A DNA stretch of 64,000 bases from NCBI GenBank assembly GCA_017935185.1, contig JAGBIC010000006.1, positions 62,001-126,000 on the forward strand, given 5' to 3'. The notes below the pieces were generated by a model. The model saw only the letters and a list, made by a program, of their open reading frames with translations. It was not told the origin of the DNA and did not search any database. Made by a program: the position numbers and the translations under genes. Of the stretch, positions 1 through 9,551 are shown piece after piece. The DNA comes from Alistipes sp. (GTDB lineage: Bacteria; Bacteroidota; Bacteroidia; Bacteroidales; Rikenellaceae). How positions within the stretch are numbered: position 1 is the first letter of the stretch; each line of letters begins with the position of its first letter.

Positions 1-1549
1 CTTTAGCTGATACCGAGTTGGTGAGTTTTCCAGAATAGCTCATTGAAATCTTCTCATACCAGCGATCTTTACCCAACTTTACTTTACGTTTGAAGGGGAA
101 GAACTTCGATACGTTGAATGATACGTTGGGCAGGGTAATCGACATGTCCTGACTCTGCGAGTTCTGAGATACCGCCATATTCATCGAAAGCGAAAATGGT
201 GTGCCTGCCCAATTCTTTGAGTATGAAATCGTAGAGTTGGTCTGCGTTGCAAGCATGTCGTTGAGTGAGGTTGCCGAATATTTGCTATAACCGCTCGACG
301 ACAGATTTACCGATGCCGAGAATGTAGATCCGGGGTTGGCTTTCGCATCTTGCGAATGGGTCCATTGCAGACGATAAGTGTTTTGCTTGACAAAGTCGGG
401 GTCGTTCTTGTCACCCGAACGAATGCTCGAGAAATCGAAGTTGAAGTTGCCGGAGTATTTGTAACGCTTGACATAGCGCGATACGGCTTGCACCTCCCAA
501 GAGCCGAGGGTGTAGAATCCTCCGGTTAGCGCCAGATCCATGTATTGGCTCAATGTGAAGTAGTATCCAAGTCCTCTCACGAAGAATCCTCGACGAGCCT
601 CCTCTCCATATGTAGGCATCAATATACCCGACTTCGGGCCTGAACTTAATGGGAAGAATCCCTCGGGAAGACCGAGGAAAGGGATGCTCACATCTTCGAT
701 AACGATGTGGCCGGGACCCATAATCACCTTGCCCTTGTCGCCGGTGATGACTTTGGCCTTCGACATGTAGTAGTAGAAGTGTGGGTGGTCGGTCTGCTCA
801 CAAGTGGTATACATACCATCTGCAATGTTGATAGAGTTGTCCTCCATCTTTTTTACATTGTGGCCGATAAGCCATCCGTCGCCCTGTTGTGTACGAATAC
901 CCTTGACCTTTGCACGTTGTGATTTGATGTTGTAGGTGATGGTATCCATATTCATCGTGCTTTCGCCTTGGGTGAATGAGGGTGTGATAACTTCGACTGT
1001 GCCATCTTGTAATGTGTCGGTACGACCGTAGGCGTAGATGTTCTTTGAGTCGAGATTTATATTCATGAAATCTGCTTTCAGATTCATATTGTCGTATGTG
1101 ACATCGCCTTCGGTATAGATATATACCATCTTGTTGCGCATATCGTAATAGAGAGAGTCGGCTGCGCTACCCGTAATGATATTGTCCAGCGTTGCTCCTG
1201 CCTTCTTTGTGGTGTCGGTGGCGATGCTGTCGGCCACTATGGCTTGTAGTGAGGCTTGTGCTGCAATGGTGTCGGTGCTGTCGGGTCTTATTGCGTTATT
1301 GGCACGTCGCGCGCGGCGATTATTGCGTCGTGTGGTGTCCTGCTCTTGTGCTGTGGTAAAGTACGACTCGGCCGACAAACGCATTGCAGGCGCAATTCCG
1401 AACGCGAATTGAACCATAAGTAACACAACTGTTACCGAAAGGAGATATTTAACCTTAATTTTACCCAAAATCTCAATATTTTTTCGTAACTTTGCCGACA
1501 AGTCGGCAAACCCGCCCGAAAAGCCCCTTGCATGGGCGTGCGGGCGCAT
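1..1549 (-). CDS. lptD: LptD-like LPS-assembly outer-membrane protein, N-terminal part (runs off the window)
   Basis: The protein would place lipopolysaccharide in the outer leaflet of the outer membrane. Translation of the minus strand is open from the window edge to an ATG at 1549. It begins with a basic stretch, a hydrophobic segment (YLLSVTVVLLMVQFAFG), and a linker rich in Asp/Thr/Ala. An OstA/LptA-like beta region follows (YDMRNKMVYIYTEGDVTYDN, then GRTDTLQDGTVEV), and then repeated beta strands typical of the barrel. The start is uncertain: ATG 1549 puts about 34 residues before the hydrophobic core, TTG 1468 gives a classical signal peptide, and ATG 1417 lies inside the core. A minus-strand TATATTTG at 1561-1568 would start the transcript only a few bases before 1549. 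The C-terminal barrel is outside the window. The family call rests on the fold pattern and is fairly safe; the start is not. Confidence 0.75.
   Translation of the reverse strand, partial: MRPHAHARGFSGGFADLSAKLRKNIEILGKIKVKYLLSVTVVLLMVQFAFGIAPAMRLSAESYFTTAQEQDTTRRNNRRARRANNAIRPDSTDTIAAQASLQAIVADSIATDTTKKAGATLDNIITGSAADSLYYDMRNKMVYIYTEGDVTYDNMNLKADFMNINLDSKNIYAYGRTDTLQDGTVEVITPSFTQGESTMNMDTITYNIKSQRAKVKGIRTQQGDGWLIGHNVKKMEDNSINIADGMYTTCEQTDHPHFYYYMSKAKVITGDKGKVIMGPGHIVIEDVSIPFLGLPEGFFPLSSGPKSGILMPTYGEEARRGFFVRGLGYYFTLSQYMDLALTGGFYTLGSWEVQAVSRYVKRYKYSGNFNFDFSSIRSGDKNDPDFVKQNTYRLQWTHSQDAKANPGSTFSASVNLSSSGYSKYSATSLNDMLATQTNSTISYSKNWAGTPFSLSMNMAVSQNSQSQDMSITLPNVSFNVSKFFPFKRKVKLGKDRWYEKISMSYSGKLTNSVSAK
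1487..1494 (+). promoter_or_regulatory. -7 box for the amidase operon
   Basis: TAACTTTG matches TAnnTTTG exactly, but there is no clear TTG at -33. Its transcript would begin near 1501 and run toward the amidase start at 1611. It points toward the lptD promoter on the other strand, so the two leaders would overlap by some tens of bases. It also overlaps the first arm of the palindrome that starts at its TTTG. Confidence 0.4.
1491..1546. repeat. Palindrome plus nested hairpin between lptD and the amidase gene
   Basis: TTTGCCGACAAGTCGGCAAA (1491-1510) is an inverted repeat with perfect 9-bp arms around a central AA. Directly after it, CGCCCG (1513-1518) pairs with CGGGCG (1541-1546), enclosing a second stem GCCC/GGGC (1523-1526 with 1534-1537). 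Neither is followed by a T-tract on the plus strand, so an intrinsic terminator is unlikely. The first palindrome covers a -7 box, which is where an operator would sit. The role is unknown. Confidence 0.5.
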
Positions 1550-1560
1550 ATTTTAACCGA

Positions 1561-1568
1561 CAAATATA
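1561..1568 (-). promoter_or_regulatory. -7 box for the lptD-like gene
   Basis: Read on the minus strand this is TATATTTG, an exact match to the Bacteroidota -7 element TAnnTTTG. A TTG sits 22 bp upstream of it, slightly longer than the usual 19-21 bp spacer. The expected start point is close to 1555, about six bases before the first ATG of the lptD-like frame. Confidence 0.45.
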
Positions 1569-1610
1569 GCGTTTTTTTATTGATTACCACCAATAAATCG
1601 CCTGTTTTTT

Positions 1611-2795
1611 ATGATTCGTTTAGTCTGTTGCATAATGATGATGGTTATCTCCTCTATCTGGGGGAGCGTTTTGCTTGCTCAAAATAACGAGGCAGGTGTC
1701 AAAGTTATTGTCATTGATGCGGGCCACGGCGGTGCTTCGTTCCCCGGGGCTGTTTATGGTGGGGTCAAAGAGAAAGATATCAATCTCAAGGTTGCATTGA
1801 AGCTCGGGGCTTTAATCGAGAAGGAGTTGCCTGGTGTTAAAGTTGTCTATACACGTACTACCGACAAGGCATTGGGAAAGACCCTGAATGATGATTTGAC
1901 GGCACGTGCCAATATTGCCAACAAGGCAGGTGGCGATTTCTTCATCTCGATACACGCCAATGCAGCACGATCTACATCAGTGCGTGGCGCCGAGACCATC
2001 ATTATGGGAGAGAGCGAGAAGGAGACACAGTATAACGAAAGCGTCTTGTATAACAACAATAAGGACGAACTTATCGATATGTCGGACGAGAATACTGCTG
2101 CGATGGTACGCGCCTATATTCAAAATCTTCAATTTACATATGGCGAATACAGTGAAATGATGGCGCGAATAATGCAATCGCATTATGAAAAAGGCGGTAG
2201 GGTGAATCGTAGAGTGCATAGGCAATTGCTGAAGGTGCTTTATGCTACCGATATGCCGAGCGTGCTTACCGAGTTAGGCTTTATGACCAACAAACAGGAG
2301 TTGGCATTTATGAACTCCGAGAAGGGGCAGAATCATTATGCCCGTATTTTGTGCGATGCTGTAAAAGAGTATGCCGGGCATATAAATAAACTTTCGGGTG
2401 TTGTGTCGGATGAGATTGTTCCTGCACCGGCGCTATCGGTTGATGTTGCAGAAAAAAGTACTCCTGCCGAGCTGAAGCCGACTGAAGTCGAACGCGATCT
2501 CAAAGATAAAACCCCAAATATTGTGGCGCAACCCGCTGTGGCTGATGAAACTTCGTCTGAAGGGTATGCCATTCAATTGCTTGCATCAGATAAGCGTGTG
2601 AATATCAATGACTCGCAATTTAAAAGTTATCGTGGCAAGGTTCGTTGCTTTGAAGGGGCGGGTGTGCTGAAATATAAATATTGTTATGGTGCTTATGCCA
2701 CTCGTGCCGAGGCTCAAAAACATCTCTCGGAGGTGCGGCGGACATTCAAAGGTGCATTTGTTGTGCATTATGATGGAGGTCGAGTGGTACAATAA
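1611..2795 (+). CDS. N-acetylmuramoyl-L-alanine amidase with C-terminal SPOR-like domain
   Basis: A periplasmic enzyme that cleaves the bond between muramic acid and the stem peptide, normally during cell separation. It has a signal peptide (about residues 1-24, ending LLAQ) and an Amidase_3 catalytic domain (about 30-260). The zinc-site motifs are visible: VIDAGHGG, then YTRTTD, SIHANAA and the late ELGFMT. A proline- and glutamate-rich linker (about 265-315) leads to a terminal domain of about 75 residues (YAIQLLASD to the end), which looks like a SPOR-type peptidoglycan-binding domain. The MCE gene starts 24 bp downstream, a pairing often seen in Bacteroidales. Length and domain order are normal for AmiC-like enzymes of this phylum. 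Confidence 0.9.
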   Translation: MIRLVCCIMMMVISSIWGSVLLAQNNEAGVKVIVIDAGHGGASFPGAVYGGVKEKDINLKVALKLGALIEKELPGVKVVYTRTTDKALGKTLNDDLTARANIANKAGGDFFISIHANAARSTSVRGAETIIMGESEKETQYNESVLYNNNKDELIDMSDENTAAMVRAYIQNLQFTYGEYSEMMARIMQSHYEKGGRVNRRVHRQLLKVLYATDMPSVLTELGFMTNKQELAFMNSEKGQNHYARILCDAVKEYAGHINKLSGVVSDEIVPAPALSVDVAEKSTPAELKPTEVERDLKDKTPNIVAQPAVADETSSEGYAIQLLASDKRVNINDSQFKSYRGKVRCFEGAGVLKYKYCYGAYATRAEAQKHLSEVRRTFKGAFVVHYDGGRVVQ

Positions 2796-2819
2796 TTTGG
2801 TAGAAATAAGATAGATGAT

Positions 2820-3878
2820 ATGAAAAGAGAGATTAAAGTCGGAATTTTTGCCGTAGCCGTATTGCTTGTCGGCTGGGGCGTGGTTCGATACCTAAAAGGG
2901 TCGGATATTTTTGGTAATAGTAATGTTTATTATGCCTATTATCAGCAGGTTGGAGGTCTCCAGACAGCATCGCATGTTTTGATTAACGGTGTGAAGGTGG
3001 GTTCGGTGACAGCCGTTACTCTTAATGAGGATCCTGCAAAAGGTGTAGAGCTTGAGATATCAGTCGATAAACAGTTCCGCATACCCGTTAATTCTGTTGC
3101 CAAGATTTTTAATGACGGCATCATGGGTGGCAAGGCTGTTGAAATCGTGTATGGCAATGCTGCGGAGTATCTGCCTAATAAGGGTACTATAAATTCAGCT
3201 ATGGGAGTTGATTTGTTCTCTATGGCCGGCGATGAACTTGGCGGAATGATGGAAAAGGTTGGGCTTGTTATCGACAACCTCACTCAAACTCTGAATGGCA
3301 TAAATAGCCTTATGGCAGAGAATACTGCCCATATCAGTGGTATTGTGTCGAATGTTGATGGTATTACCGGCAATGTAAACAATATGCTTATTAAGGAGCG
3401 TGCGCATTTAGAGCAGGCTTTGGCGTCGCTTACCGATTTTTCGAAGAGTTTGGGAGATAATGCCGATCAGGTTGGGCAGATTATTGGCAATATGAACGAT
3501 TTTTCTTCTGAACTTGCCGAGGCAAATATTGTAAATACAATTGAGCAGACCGTTGGCGAGCTTAATAAAATGCTTCTAGCCGTTAATGACCATACGGGAA
3601 GTGTTGGAAAACTTCTTGATGATCCGCAACTGTATGATAATCTTGCGGCTGCAAGTGATAACCTTTCGTCGTTGTTGGCTGATTTGAAGGAGAATCCCCA
3701 TCGTTATATAAACATTTCGGTGTTTGGCTCTAATCCTACCAAGAAAGCAGAAAAGGCCAAGGCTAAGGCCGAGAAAAAAGCCATCAAACGTGCCGATGAG
3801 GCTGCCGAGCGACAGGCTGAGTTGGAGGCCGCAGAGGCAAAGTCAAAACTACGCGCTATTGAATCCAATAATCAATAA
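2820..3878 (+). CDS. MlaD/MCE-domain lipid-trafficking protein
   Basis: A membrane-anchored substrate-binding protein of an MCE transport system, which moves phospholipids across the periplasm. There is one N-terminal transmembrane helix (about residues 6-24, VGIFAVAVLLVGWGVVRYL). The MCE/MlaD fold follows (about 38-115), with LQTASHVLINGVKVGSV and the basic-acidic strand pattern typical of the family. A long helical region follows (about 120-300), then a highly charged Ala/Lys/Glu tail (about 305-352) that should form a coiled coil. No ATPase or permease gene is adjacent, so the rest of the transporter must lie elsewhere. Only 6 bp separate it from mutS2. Confidence 0.85.
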   Translation: MKREIKVGIFAVAVLLVGWGVVRYLKGSDIFGNSNVYYAYYQQVGGLQTASHVLINGVKVGSVTAVTLNEDPAKGVELEISVDKQFRIPVNSVAKIFNDGIMGGKAVEIVYGNAAEYLPNKGTINSAMGVDLFSMAGDELGGMMEKVGLVIDNLTQTLNGINSLMAENTAHISGIVSNVDGITGNVNNMLIKERAHLEQALASLTDFSKSLGDNADQVGQIIGNMNDFSSELAEANIVNTIEQTVGELNKMLLAVNDHTGSVGKLLDDPQLYDNLAAASDNLSSLLADLKENPHRYINISVFGSNPTKKAEKAKAKAEKKAIKRADEAAERQAELEAAEAKSKLRAIESNNQ

Positions 3879-3884
3879 TAGCAG

Positions 3885-6383
3885 ATGATTTACCCCGCCA
3901 ATTTCGAGCAAAAGATAGGTTTTGACCGCCTGCGTGAGCAGGTCGTGGCGTTGTGCAGTATGCAGGCCTCACGTCAGATTATCGAGCAGGAGAAATTCTC
4001 AAATTCTCGTGCCGAGATTGAGTGGCGTCAGGATATTGCCGACGAGATGCGTGTTTTACTTATGCTCGATCCCGATGCTCCGCGTGATGAATATCCCGAT
4101 ATGGAGGTCGTTATGGCAAAAATTGGGATTCAGGGTGCTTTCCTCACTACAGAGGAGGTGGCCACACTTCGGCAGGCTCTTACTGCGGTAGGGAATATGG
4201 TCGGATATGTTACAAGTAAGTCCGATGAACAATATCCTCGATTGCGGCAGCGTAGTGAGAATGTGTGTGTCTTTCCGGATATTATCCGTAGAATAAATCA
4301 GCTCATTGATGATGACGGCAATATTCGTGATGGTGCATCCCCCGAACTTATTTCGATTCGCCGTGCCATTCGTGACCACGAGGGTCAGGTTGCCAAACGT
4401 CTGCAACAGGTGCTGGCGAATGCCAAGCGTGCGGGAATTGTCGAGGCTGATGCAATGATATCAATTCGAGAGGGTAGACCTGTAATTCCCGTTACGGCGG
4501 CAAATAAGCGTAAGCTGGGTGGTTTTATTCATGATGAGTCGGCCACAGGGCGTACATTTTATGTGGAGCCTATCGAGGTTGTTGAGTTGAATAATGCTCT
4601 CAAGGAGCTGGAATATGCCGAGCGTCGAGAGGTTGTGCGATTGCTTACGGAATTCACCGAGGAGATTCGTCCCGATGCCGAACCTATCGCTTATGCGGGA
4701 GAGTATCTTGCCGATATTGATGCTGTGCGCGCCAAAGCACGATGGGCTATCGAAAATGGAGCAGGTAAGCCTGTGGTGTCGCTTGATGATAGATTGGTAT
4801 TACACAATGCTTTTCATCCGTTGCTGGCGCAAACGCTGCGTAGGGAGAAAAAAGAGCTTGTGCCACTTGATATGCAGTTGGATAAGGAGCGACATATATT
4901 GGTTATATCAGGCCCGAATGCCGGTGGAAAATCGGTATGTCTGAAGACCACAGGTATGGTGCAATATATGTTTCAGTGTGGTTTCCCCGTTACCGCGGGG
5001 CAGATGAGCGAGTTGCCTATTTTTGACAATATATGCATTGATATAGGCGATGAGCAGTCGATGGATAACGATCTGTCGACCTACTCTTCGCATCTGGTCA
5101 ACATGAAGAATATGTTGCAGGCGGCATCTCCGCGTACTTTGGTGCTTATCGATGAGTTTGGCTCGGGTACAGAGCCTGTCATCGGAGGCTCTATTGCCGA
5201 GGCAATATTGGATAGATTGTTGGAGCGTGGATGTTATGGTGTTATTACCACCCACTACTCAAATATAAAATATTACGCAACGGGAACTGAAGGTGTTGCC
5301 AATGGCGCAATGATGTTCGATGTGCAGAATATTCGTCCTTTGTTTAAGTTGGAGCAGGGTAAGCCGGGTAGCTCTTTTGCTATCGAAATTGCCCGAAAAA
5401 TAGGATTGCCTGAGGATATAATCCGTGTGGCAAGCGATAAGGCGGGTAGTGACCATATCAACCTTGAACGACAATTGCGTGAAATTGCGCGAGATCGCCG
5501 TTATTGGTCGCAAAAGCGTGATCGTATCCGTCAAACCGACCGCAAGGTTGAGGAGCTGGAATCAAACTATGCCTCGCAACTTGAGCAAATCCGAGAGGAG
5601 CGCAAAGAGATAATCAGCAAGGCCAAGGCTGAGGCTCAAAAACTGATTGCCGATGCCAATCGCCAAATTGAAAATACCATCCGCATAATTAAGGAGGCGC
5701 AGGCCGAGAAGGAACTTACCCGTTTGGCTCGTCGTGAGTTAGACGATTTCCGTAGCGAAGTAGACAAGAGCGATAATTCATCGTTTGATTCGGAACATGT
5801 TGAGCGCGAGATGGAGCGCCTGATGCGTCGCAAAGCACGCCGTGAGGAGAATAAACGTCGTCGTGGCGAGACCGAGGAGGTGAAAAAAGAGGAGGTCGCT
5901 CCTGCTCCAAAACCATTGGAGGTGGGAAGTAAGGTGCGAATAAACGGCCAGCAGGTTCTCGGTGTGGTGCAGAGTGTCAAGGGTCGAAAGGTGCAGGTTG
6001 CCTTTGGGCAAATCCTTACAACTGTCGATAAAGATATGTTGCAGATTGTGTCAAATGCCGAGTATAAAAAATCTGTGCGACCCACCACACCCCGAACCGT
6101 TTTGTCGGTAGATATATCGTCGCGCAAACTTAATTTTAAAGATAGTGTCGATGTCCGAGGTATGAGAGCGGTAGAGGCTCTCGAGGTTGTGCAGGATTTG
6201 GTGGATGATGCCCTTATGGTAGGTGTAGGGGGTGTTACCATTCTGCATGGTAAGGGTACGGGTGCCCTTAAAGAGGAGATTCGTCGTTATCTCCGCTCAA
6301 TAAAGGAGGTTGCGACGGTGGCTGATGAACATGCCGATCGTGGCGGAGCAGGTATTACCGTTGTGAGATTCCGTAACGATTAA
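3885..6383 (+). CDS. mutS2: Endonuclease MutS2 with Smr domain
   Basis: A cytoplasmic MutS-family ATPase. Relatives suppress recombination or rescue collided ribosomes; which applies here cannot be read from sequence. Visible parts are the MutS core and clamp region (about residues 1-330), Walker A GPNAGGKS (about 343-350), the STYSSHL segment, Walker B LVLIDEFGSGTEP, TTHY, and a long coiled coil (about 520-640). A basic linker and a KOW-like beta patch follow, then a C-terminal Smr nuclease domain (about 755-832) with LHGKGTGAL. The 832-residue length is usual for Bacteroidota members. It lies in the same tightly spaced plus-strand run as the amidase and MCE genes. Confidence 0.95.
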   Translation: MIYPANFEQKIGFDRLREQVVALCSMQASRQIIEQEKFSNSRAEIEWRQDIADEMRVLLMLDPDAPRDEYPDMEVVMAKIGIQGAFLTTEEVATLRQALTAVGNMVGYVTSKSDEQYPRLRQRSENVCVFPDIIRRINQLIDDDGNIRDGASPELISIRRAIRDHEGQVAKRLQQVLANAKRAGIVEADAMISIREGRPVIPVTAANKRKLGGFIHDESATGRTFYVEPIEVVELNNALKELEYAERREVVRLLTEFTEEIRPDAEPIAYAGEYLADIDAVRAKARWAIENGAGKPVVSLDDRLVLHNAFHPLLAQTLRREKKELVPLDMQLDKERHILVISGPNAGGKSVCLKTTGMVQYMFQCGFPVTAGQMSELPIFDNICIDIGDEQSMDNDLSTYSSHLVNMKNMLQAASPRTLVLIDEFGSGTEPVIGGSIAEAILDRLLERGCYGVITTHYSNIKYYATGTEGVANGAMMFDVQNIRPLFKLEQGKPGSSFAIEIARKIGLPEDIIRVASDKAGSDHINLERQLREIARDRRYWSQKRDRIRQTDRKVEELESNYASQLEQIREERKEIISKAKAEAQKLIADANRQIENTIRIIKEAQAEKELTRLARRELDDFRSEVDKSDNSSFDSEHVEREMERLMRRKARREENKRRRGETEEVKKEEVAPAPKPLEVGSKVRINGQQVLGVVQSVKGRKVQVAFGQILTTVDKDMLQIVSNAEYKKSVRPTTPRTVLSVDISSRKLNFKDSVDVRGMRAVEALEVVQDLVDDALMVGVGGVTILHGKGTGALKEEIRRYLRSIKEVATVADEHADRGGAGITVVRFRND

Positions 6384-6424
6384 GGGATAGAGATTAGTTA
6401 GATAACTGAAAACTTAAAGCAGTG

Positions 6425-8782
6425 ATGAGATACCGTTTATCGGAGATAGCGCAAATATGCCATGGAGAATTGTCGGGCAAGGATGTGGAGATTACATCTG
6501 TTGTTACCGATTCTCGTGCTTGTGCCATTTGTGACGGAGCCATGTTTGTTGCCATGAAGGGTGCAAACTATGATTCCCATAACTTTATTGCCGATATGTA
6601 TGGGCGTGGAGTCAGGGCTTTCATGGTGGAGCGCGGTTGCGATATAGAGTGTGAGGATGCAGGATATATCGTTGTCGAGAACGCTATTGCGGCTTTGCAG
6701 CAGTTGGCGTTGGTATATAGAAATGCTTTCAAAGGAGTTGTTGTCGGCATAACCGGCTCGAATGGCAAAACTGTTGTCAAGGAGTGGGTTGCGCGGGCTT
6801 TACCGTCGTCGGTAAAACTGTTTGTCTCGCCGATGAGCTATAATTCACAGTTGGGTGTGGCTTTGTCACTTCTGATGATGCAGGGTGATGAGGATATTGC
6901 ACTTATCGAGGCAGGAATCTCTGAAGTTGGTGAGATGGAGCGTTTGGAGCGTATGATCAGTCCCGATATTGTTGTTGTGACATCTATTGGCGATGCTCAC
7001 CAGAGCAATTTTGAATCGTTATCTCAGAAAATCGCCGAGAAATTACGCCTTGCCACCAGTGCCAAAACCTTGATATACCACTCGGCCTACTCGGAGCTCG
7101 CAGCCAATATAGAGGCTTGCCCCATATCTTACCAGAGGGTGGATGCAGCCGATTGCCATGTCGATAATATCCCCCATGAAGGATATATTACTTCCAATGC
7201 CCAAATAGTAAAGACGCTTTGTCGTGTGTTGGGCTTTGATGAAGTCTCTCTGCCGCCTGCCAATGTGGCTATGAGATTGGAGGTTAAGGAGGGTGTTTGC
7301 GGTTCAACTATTATCAACGACTCATATAATACCGATATCAACTCTTTGGCTATAGCCCTTGATACTTTGCGGGGTATGGCCTTGGGTGGCCCGACCGTAG
7401 CCATTATTTCCGATATTCTACAGAGTGGTATGTCTGATGGAGAATTGTATTCACGTGTGGCGCAGCTTGTCGAAAATGTGGGCGTTGATATGGTATATGG
7501 TATAGGCCCACGAATTATGGCCCATGCCGATAAATTTGCATCGACGGCGCAATTTTATGAGCATACCGAAGATCTTTTGCGCAAGCTGAAAGATGAAGAC
7601 ATTGCAGGACGAACGGTCTTGTTGAAGGGCAATCGCCGCTCGCATTTTGAACGTTTGTGCCATGCCATGGAGCGCAAGAGTCATACAACCGTTTTGGAGG
7701 TCAACCTGGATGCCATGACCCACAATATAAGTTATTTTAGGCGATTCCTGCCCATCAATCATCGCCTGGTGGCAATGGTTAAGGCAAGCAGCTATGGCGC
7801 GGGAGATGTAGAGGTTGCTCAACTCCTGCAACGCCTTGGTGTAGCTTATCTTGCAGTTGCGTTTGCTGATGAAGGTATCACTTTGCGTGAAAAGGGTATA
7901 ACAATGCCCATCGTGGTGCTTAATGCCGATGCGGGTAGTTATGATAAGATGATAACCTACTCCCTTGAGCCTGAAATTTACAGTTTTCATTCGTTGCGCG
8001 ATTTCACAAATTGCGTAGAACGATATGGCGCTTACGCATATCCTATCCATGTCAAATTTGACACAGGAATGCATCGCCTTGGATTCCTTGAAGAGGAGGT
8101 GGAGCAGCTATTGTGTGAGTTGAAGGAAAACCGTAGTGTAAAAGTTGCTACCGTTTTTGCCCATCTATCATGTGCCGACGACCCTTCGCAGGATGACTTT
8201 ACTCGTTCGCAGATAGCGTTATTCGATAAGATAAGCAGCAGATTTGCCTCGGCATTGCCATATGAAATTCTTCGCCATACGGCCAATTCTGCCGCAATAG
8301 AACGGTTCCCCGAGGCTGCGTTCGATATGTGCCGCCTGGGCCTTGGCTTATATGGCTATGGATATTGCGAGAATGATGAATTACAGCCGGTTACCACGCT
8401 TAAAACACGTATAGTGCAGTTGCGTAATCGCAAGGCGGGAGAGGCAATCGGGTATGGCCGTTCGCAGGTTTTGGAGCGAGATAGCGTAATAGCCACAATT
8501 CCGATAGGTTATGCCGATGGATTGGATCGTCATCTGGGCGAAGGCCGCTGGTCGATGCTTGTGGCTGGTTGCGCGGCCCCGACGGTAGGGCGAATATGTA
8601 TGGATAGTTGTATGATAGATGTGACCGATGTGGGTGGTGTCTCCGAGGGAGATGAGGTTGTTATCTTCTCGGCAGCGGCAGGAAATAATCTTAATGATAT
8701 GGCTCGTGTGTTGGGTACTATCTCATATGAGATTATGACCTCGGTGTCGGCGCGTGTGAAACGAATTTATGTTAGGGAGTGA
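6425..8782 (+). CDS. murF-alr: Bifunctional MurF ligase / alanine racemase
   Basis: One polypeptide makes D-alanine and joins D-Ala-D-Ala to the UDP-MurNAc tripeptide, two steps of peptidoglycan precursor synthesis in the cytoplasm. The MurF half spans about residues 1-425, with the ATP loop GITGSNGKT (about 108-116) and the NDSYNTD motif. The alanine racemase half spans about 430-785, with the PLP-lysine segment MVKASSYGAG, HTANSAA, GLGLYGYG and IPIGYADG. The racemase lysine motif has SSYGAG where many enzymes have AYGHG. This fusion is established in Bacteroidota. A GTG lies directly before the chosen ATG; either gives essentially the same protein. Its stop shares one base with the next start (TGATG), which suggests coupled translation. 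Confidence 0.93.
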   Translation: MRYRLSEIAQICHGELSGKDVEITSVVTDSRACAICDGAMFVAMKGANYDSHNFIADMYGRGVRAFMVERGCDIECEDAGYIVVENAIAALQQLALVYRNAFKGVVVGITGSNGKTVVKEWVARALPSSVKLFVSPMSYNSQLGVALSLLMMQGDEDIALIEAGISEVGEMERLERMISPDIVVVTSIGDAHQSNFESLSQKIAEKLRLATSAKTLIYHSAYSELAANIEACPISYQRVDAADCHVDNIPHEGYITSNAQIVKTLCRVLGFDEVSLPPANVAMRLEVKEGVCGSTIINDSYNTDINSLAIALDTLRGMALGGPTVAIISDILQSGMSDGELYSRVAQLVENVGVDMVYGIGPRIMAHADKFASTAQFYEHTEDLLRKLKDEDIAGRTVLLKGNRRSHFERLCHAMERKSHTTVLEVNLDAMTHNISYFRRFLPINHRLVAMVKASSYGAGDVEVAQLLQRLGVAYLAVAFADEGITLREKGITMPIVVLNADAGSYDKMITYSLEPEIYSFHSLRDFTNCVERYGAYAYPIHVKFDTGMHRLGFLEEEVEQLLCELKENRSVKVATVFAHLSCADDPSQDDFTRSQIALFDKISSRFASALPYEILRHTANSAAIERFPEAAFDMCRLGLGLYGYGYCENDELQPVTTLKTRIVQLRNRKAGEAIGYGRSQVLERDSVIATIPIGYADGLDRHLGEGRWSMLVAGCAAPTVGRICMDSCMIDVTDVGGVSEGDEVVIFSAAAGNNLNDMARVLGTISYEIMTSVSARVKRIYVRE

Positions 8783-9498
8783 TGGCCGATAAAGGAGTAC
8801 TATATATGATTCCGTGTCCCATTTCGGATTCTACCGAGGTGTATGATGTGGTGCCGCAAGCCAATGCACAGATATTGGATTCGCTTGATTATTTCATTGT
8901 TGAGAATATTCGTTCGGCTCGTCGTTTTTTGTCGAAAGCTAAGATTTCGAGGCGTATTGACGATTTGGAATTTGTCGAACTTAACGAACATACCGTGGCT
9001 GGTGCTGCTATCGAGAGTATGGTAAAACCCATTCTTGCGGGACGCTCGGCAGGCGTTATCTCCGAGGCGGGTGTACCGGGAGTAGCCGACCCCGGAGCAT
9101 TGGTAGTCGAGGCTTGTCATCGCAAGGGTGTCAGAGTCATACCATTGGTAGGGCCTTCATCTATTCTGCTGGCAATGATGGCCTCGGGTTTAAATGGCCA
9201 ATCGTTTGCCTTTAACGGCTATCTGCCCATAAAGCCTCCCGAAAGGGCAAAGGCACTCAAAATGTTGGAGCGTCGTGCTCATGCGGAGCATCAGTCGCAA
9301 ATATTCATTGAGGCTCCATATCGCAACGTGAAACTCATGGAGCAGATATTGCAGACCTGTGCCAAAGAGAGCAAACTCACTGTTGCGTGCGATATCACGT
9401 CGCCCGATGAACTGATTGTAACTCGCAGCGTTGGCGAGTGGCAACGGATGGGAATTCCTGAAATTGCCAAGCGCCCTACCATATTTATAATAGGCTGA
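8782..9498 (+). CDS. RsmI-like SAM-dependent methyltransferase (tetrapyrrole-methylase fold)
   Basis: A protein of the SAM-binding tetrapyrrole methylase family that includes RsmI, which 2'-O-methylates C1402 of 16S rRNA. The glycine-rich SAM region is visible as GVISEAGVPGVADPGALVV followed by LVGPSSILLAMMASG, and the late FIEAPYRN segment matches RsmI. It lacks the usual N-terminal TPIGN sequence (here MIPCPISDS), so it may be the divergent paralogue common in Bacteroidetes. The rRNA target is therefore an inference. The start overlaps the murF-alr stop codon. Confidence 0.8.
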   Translation: MADKGVLYMIPCPISDSTEVYDVVPQANAQILDSLDYFIVENIRSARRFLSKAKISRRIDDLEFVELNEHTVAGAAIESMVKPILAGRSAGVISEAGVPGVADPGALVVEACHRKGVRVIPLVGPSSILLAMMASGLNGQSFAFNGYLPIKPPERAKALKMLERRAHAEHQSQIFIEAPYRNVKLMEQILQTCAKESKLTVACDITSPDELIVTRSVGEWQRMGIPEIAKRPTIFIIG

Positions 9499-9551
9499 TT
9501 GGGCATATTATTTGCGCTATATAATTAGAAGAATAAGATAAAATATTTGAT

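Noticed and set aside
5636-6241. Minus-strand frame of 201 codons rich in Ser, Thr and Arg
   Set aside because: Antisense to the coiled-coil and Smr region of mutS2; low-complexity shadow.
7451-8074. Minus-strand frame of 207 codons
   Set aside because: Antisense to the murF-alr fusion; no start or domain support.
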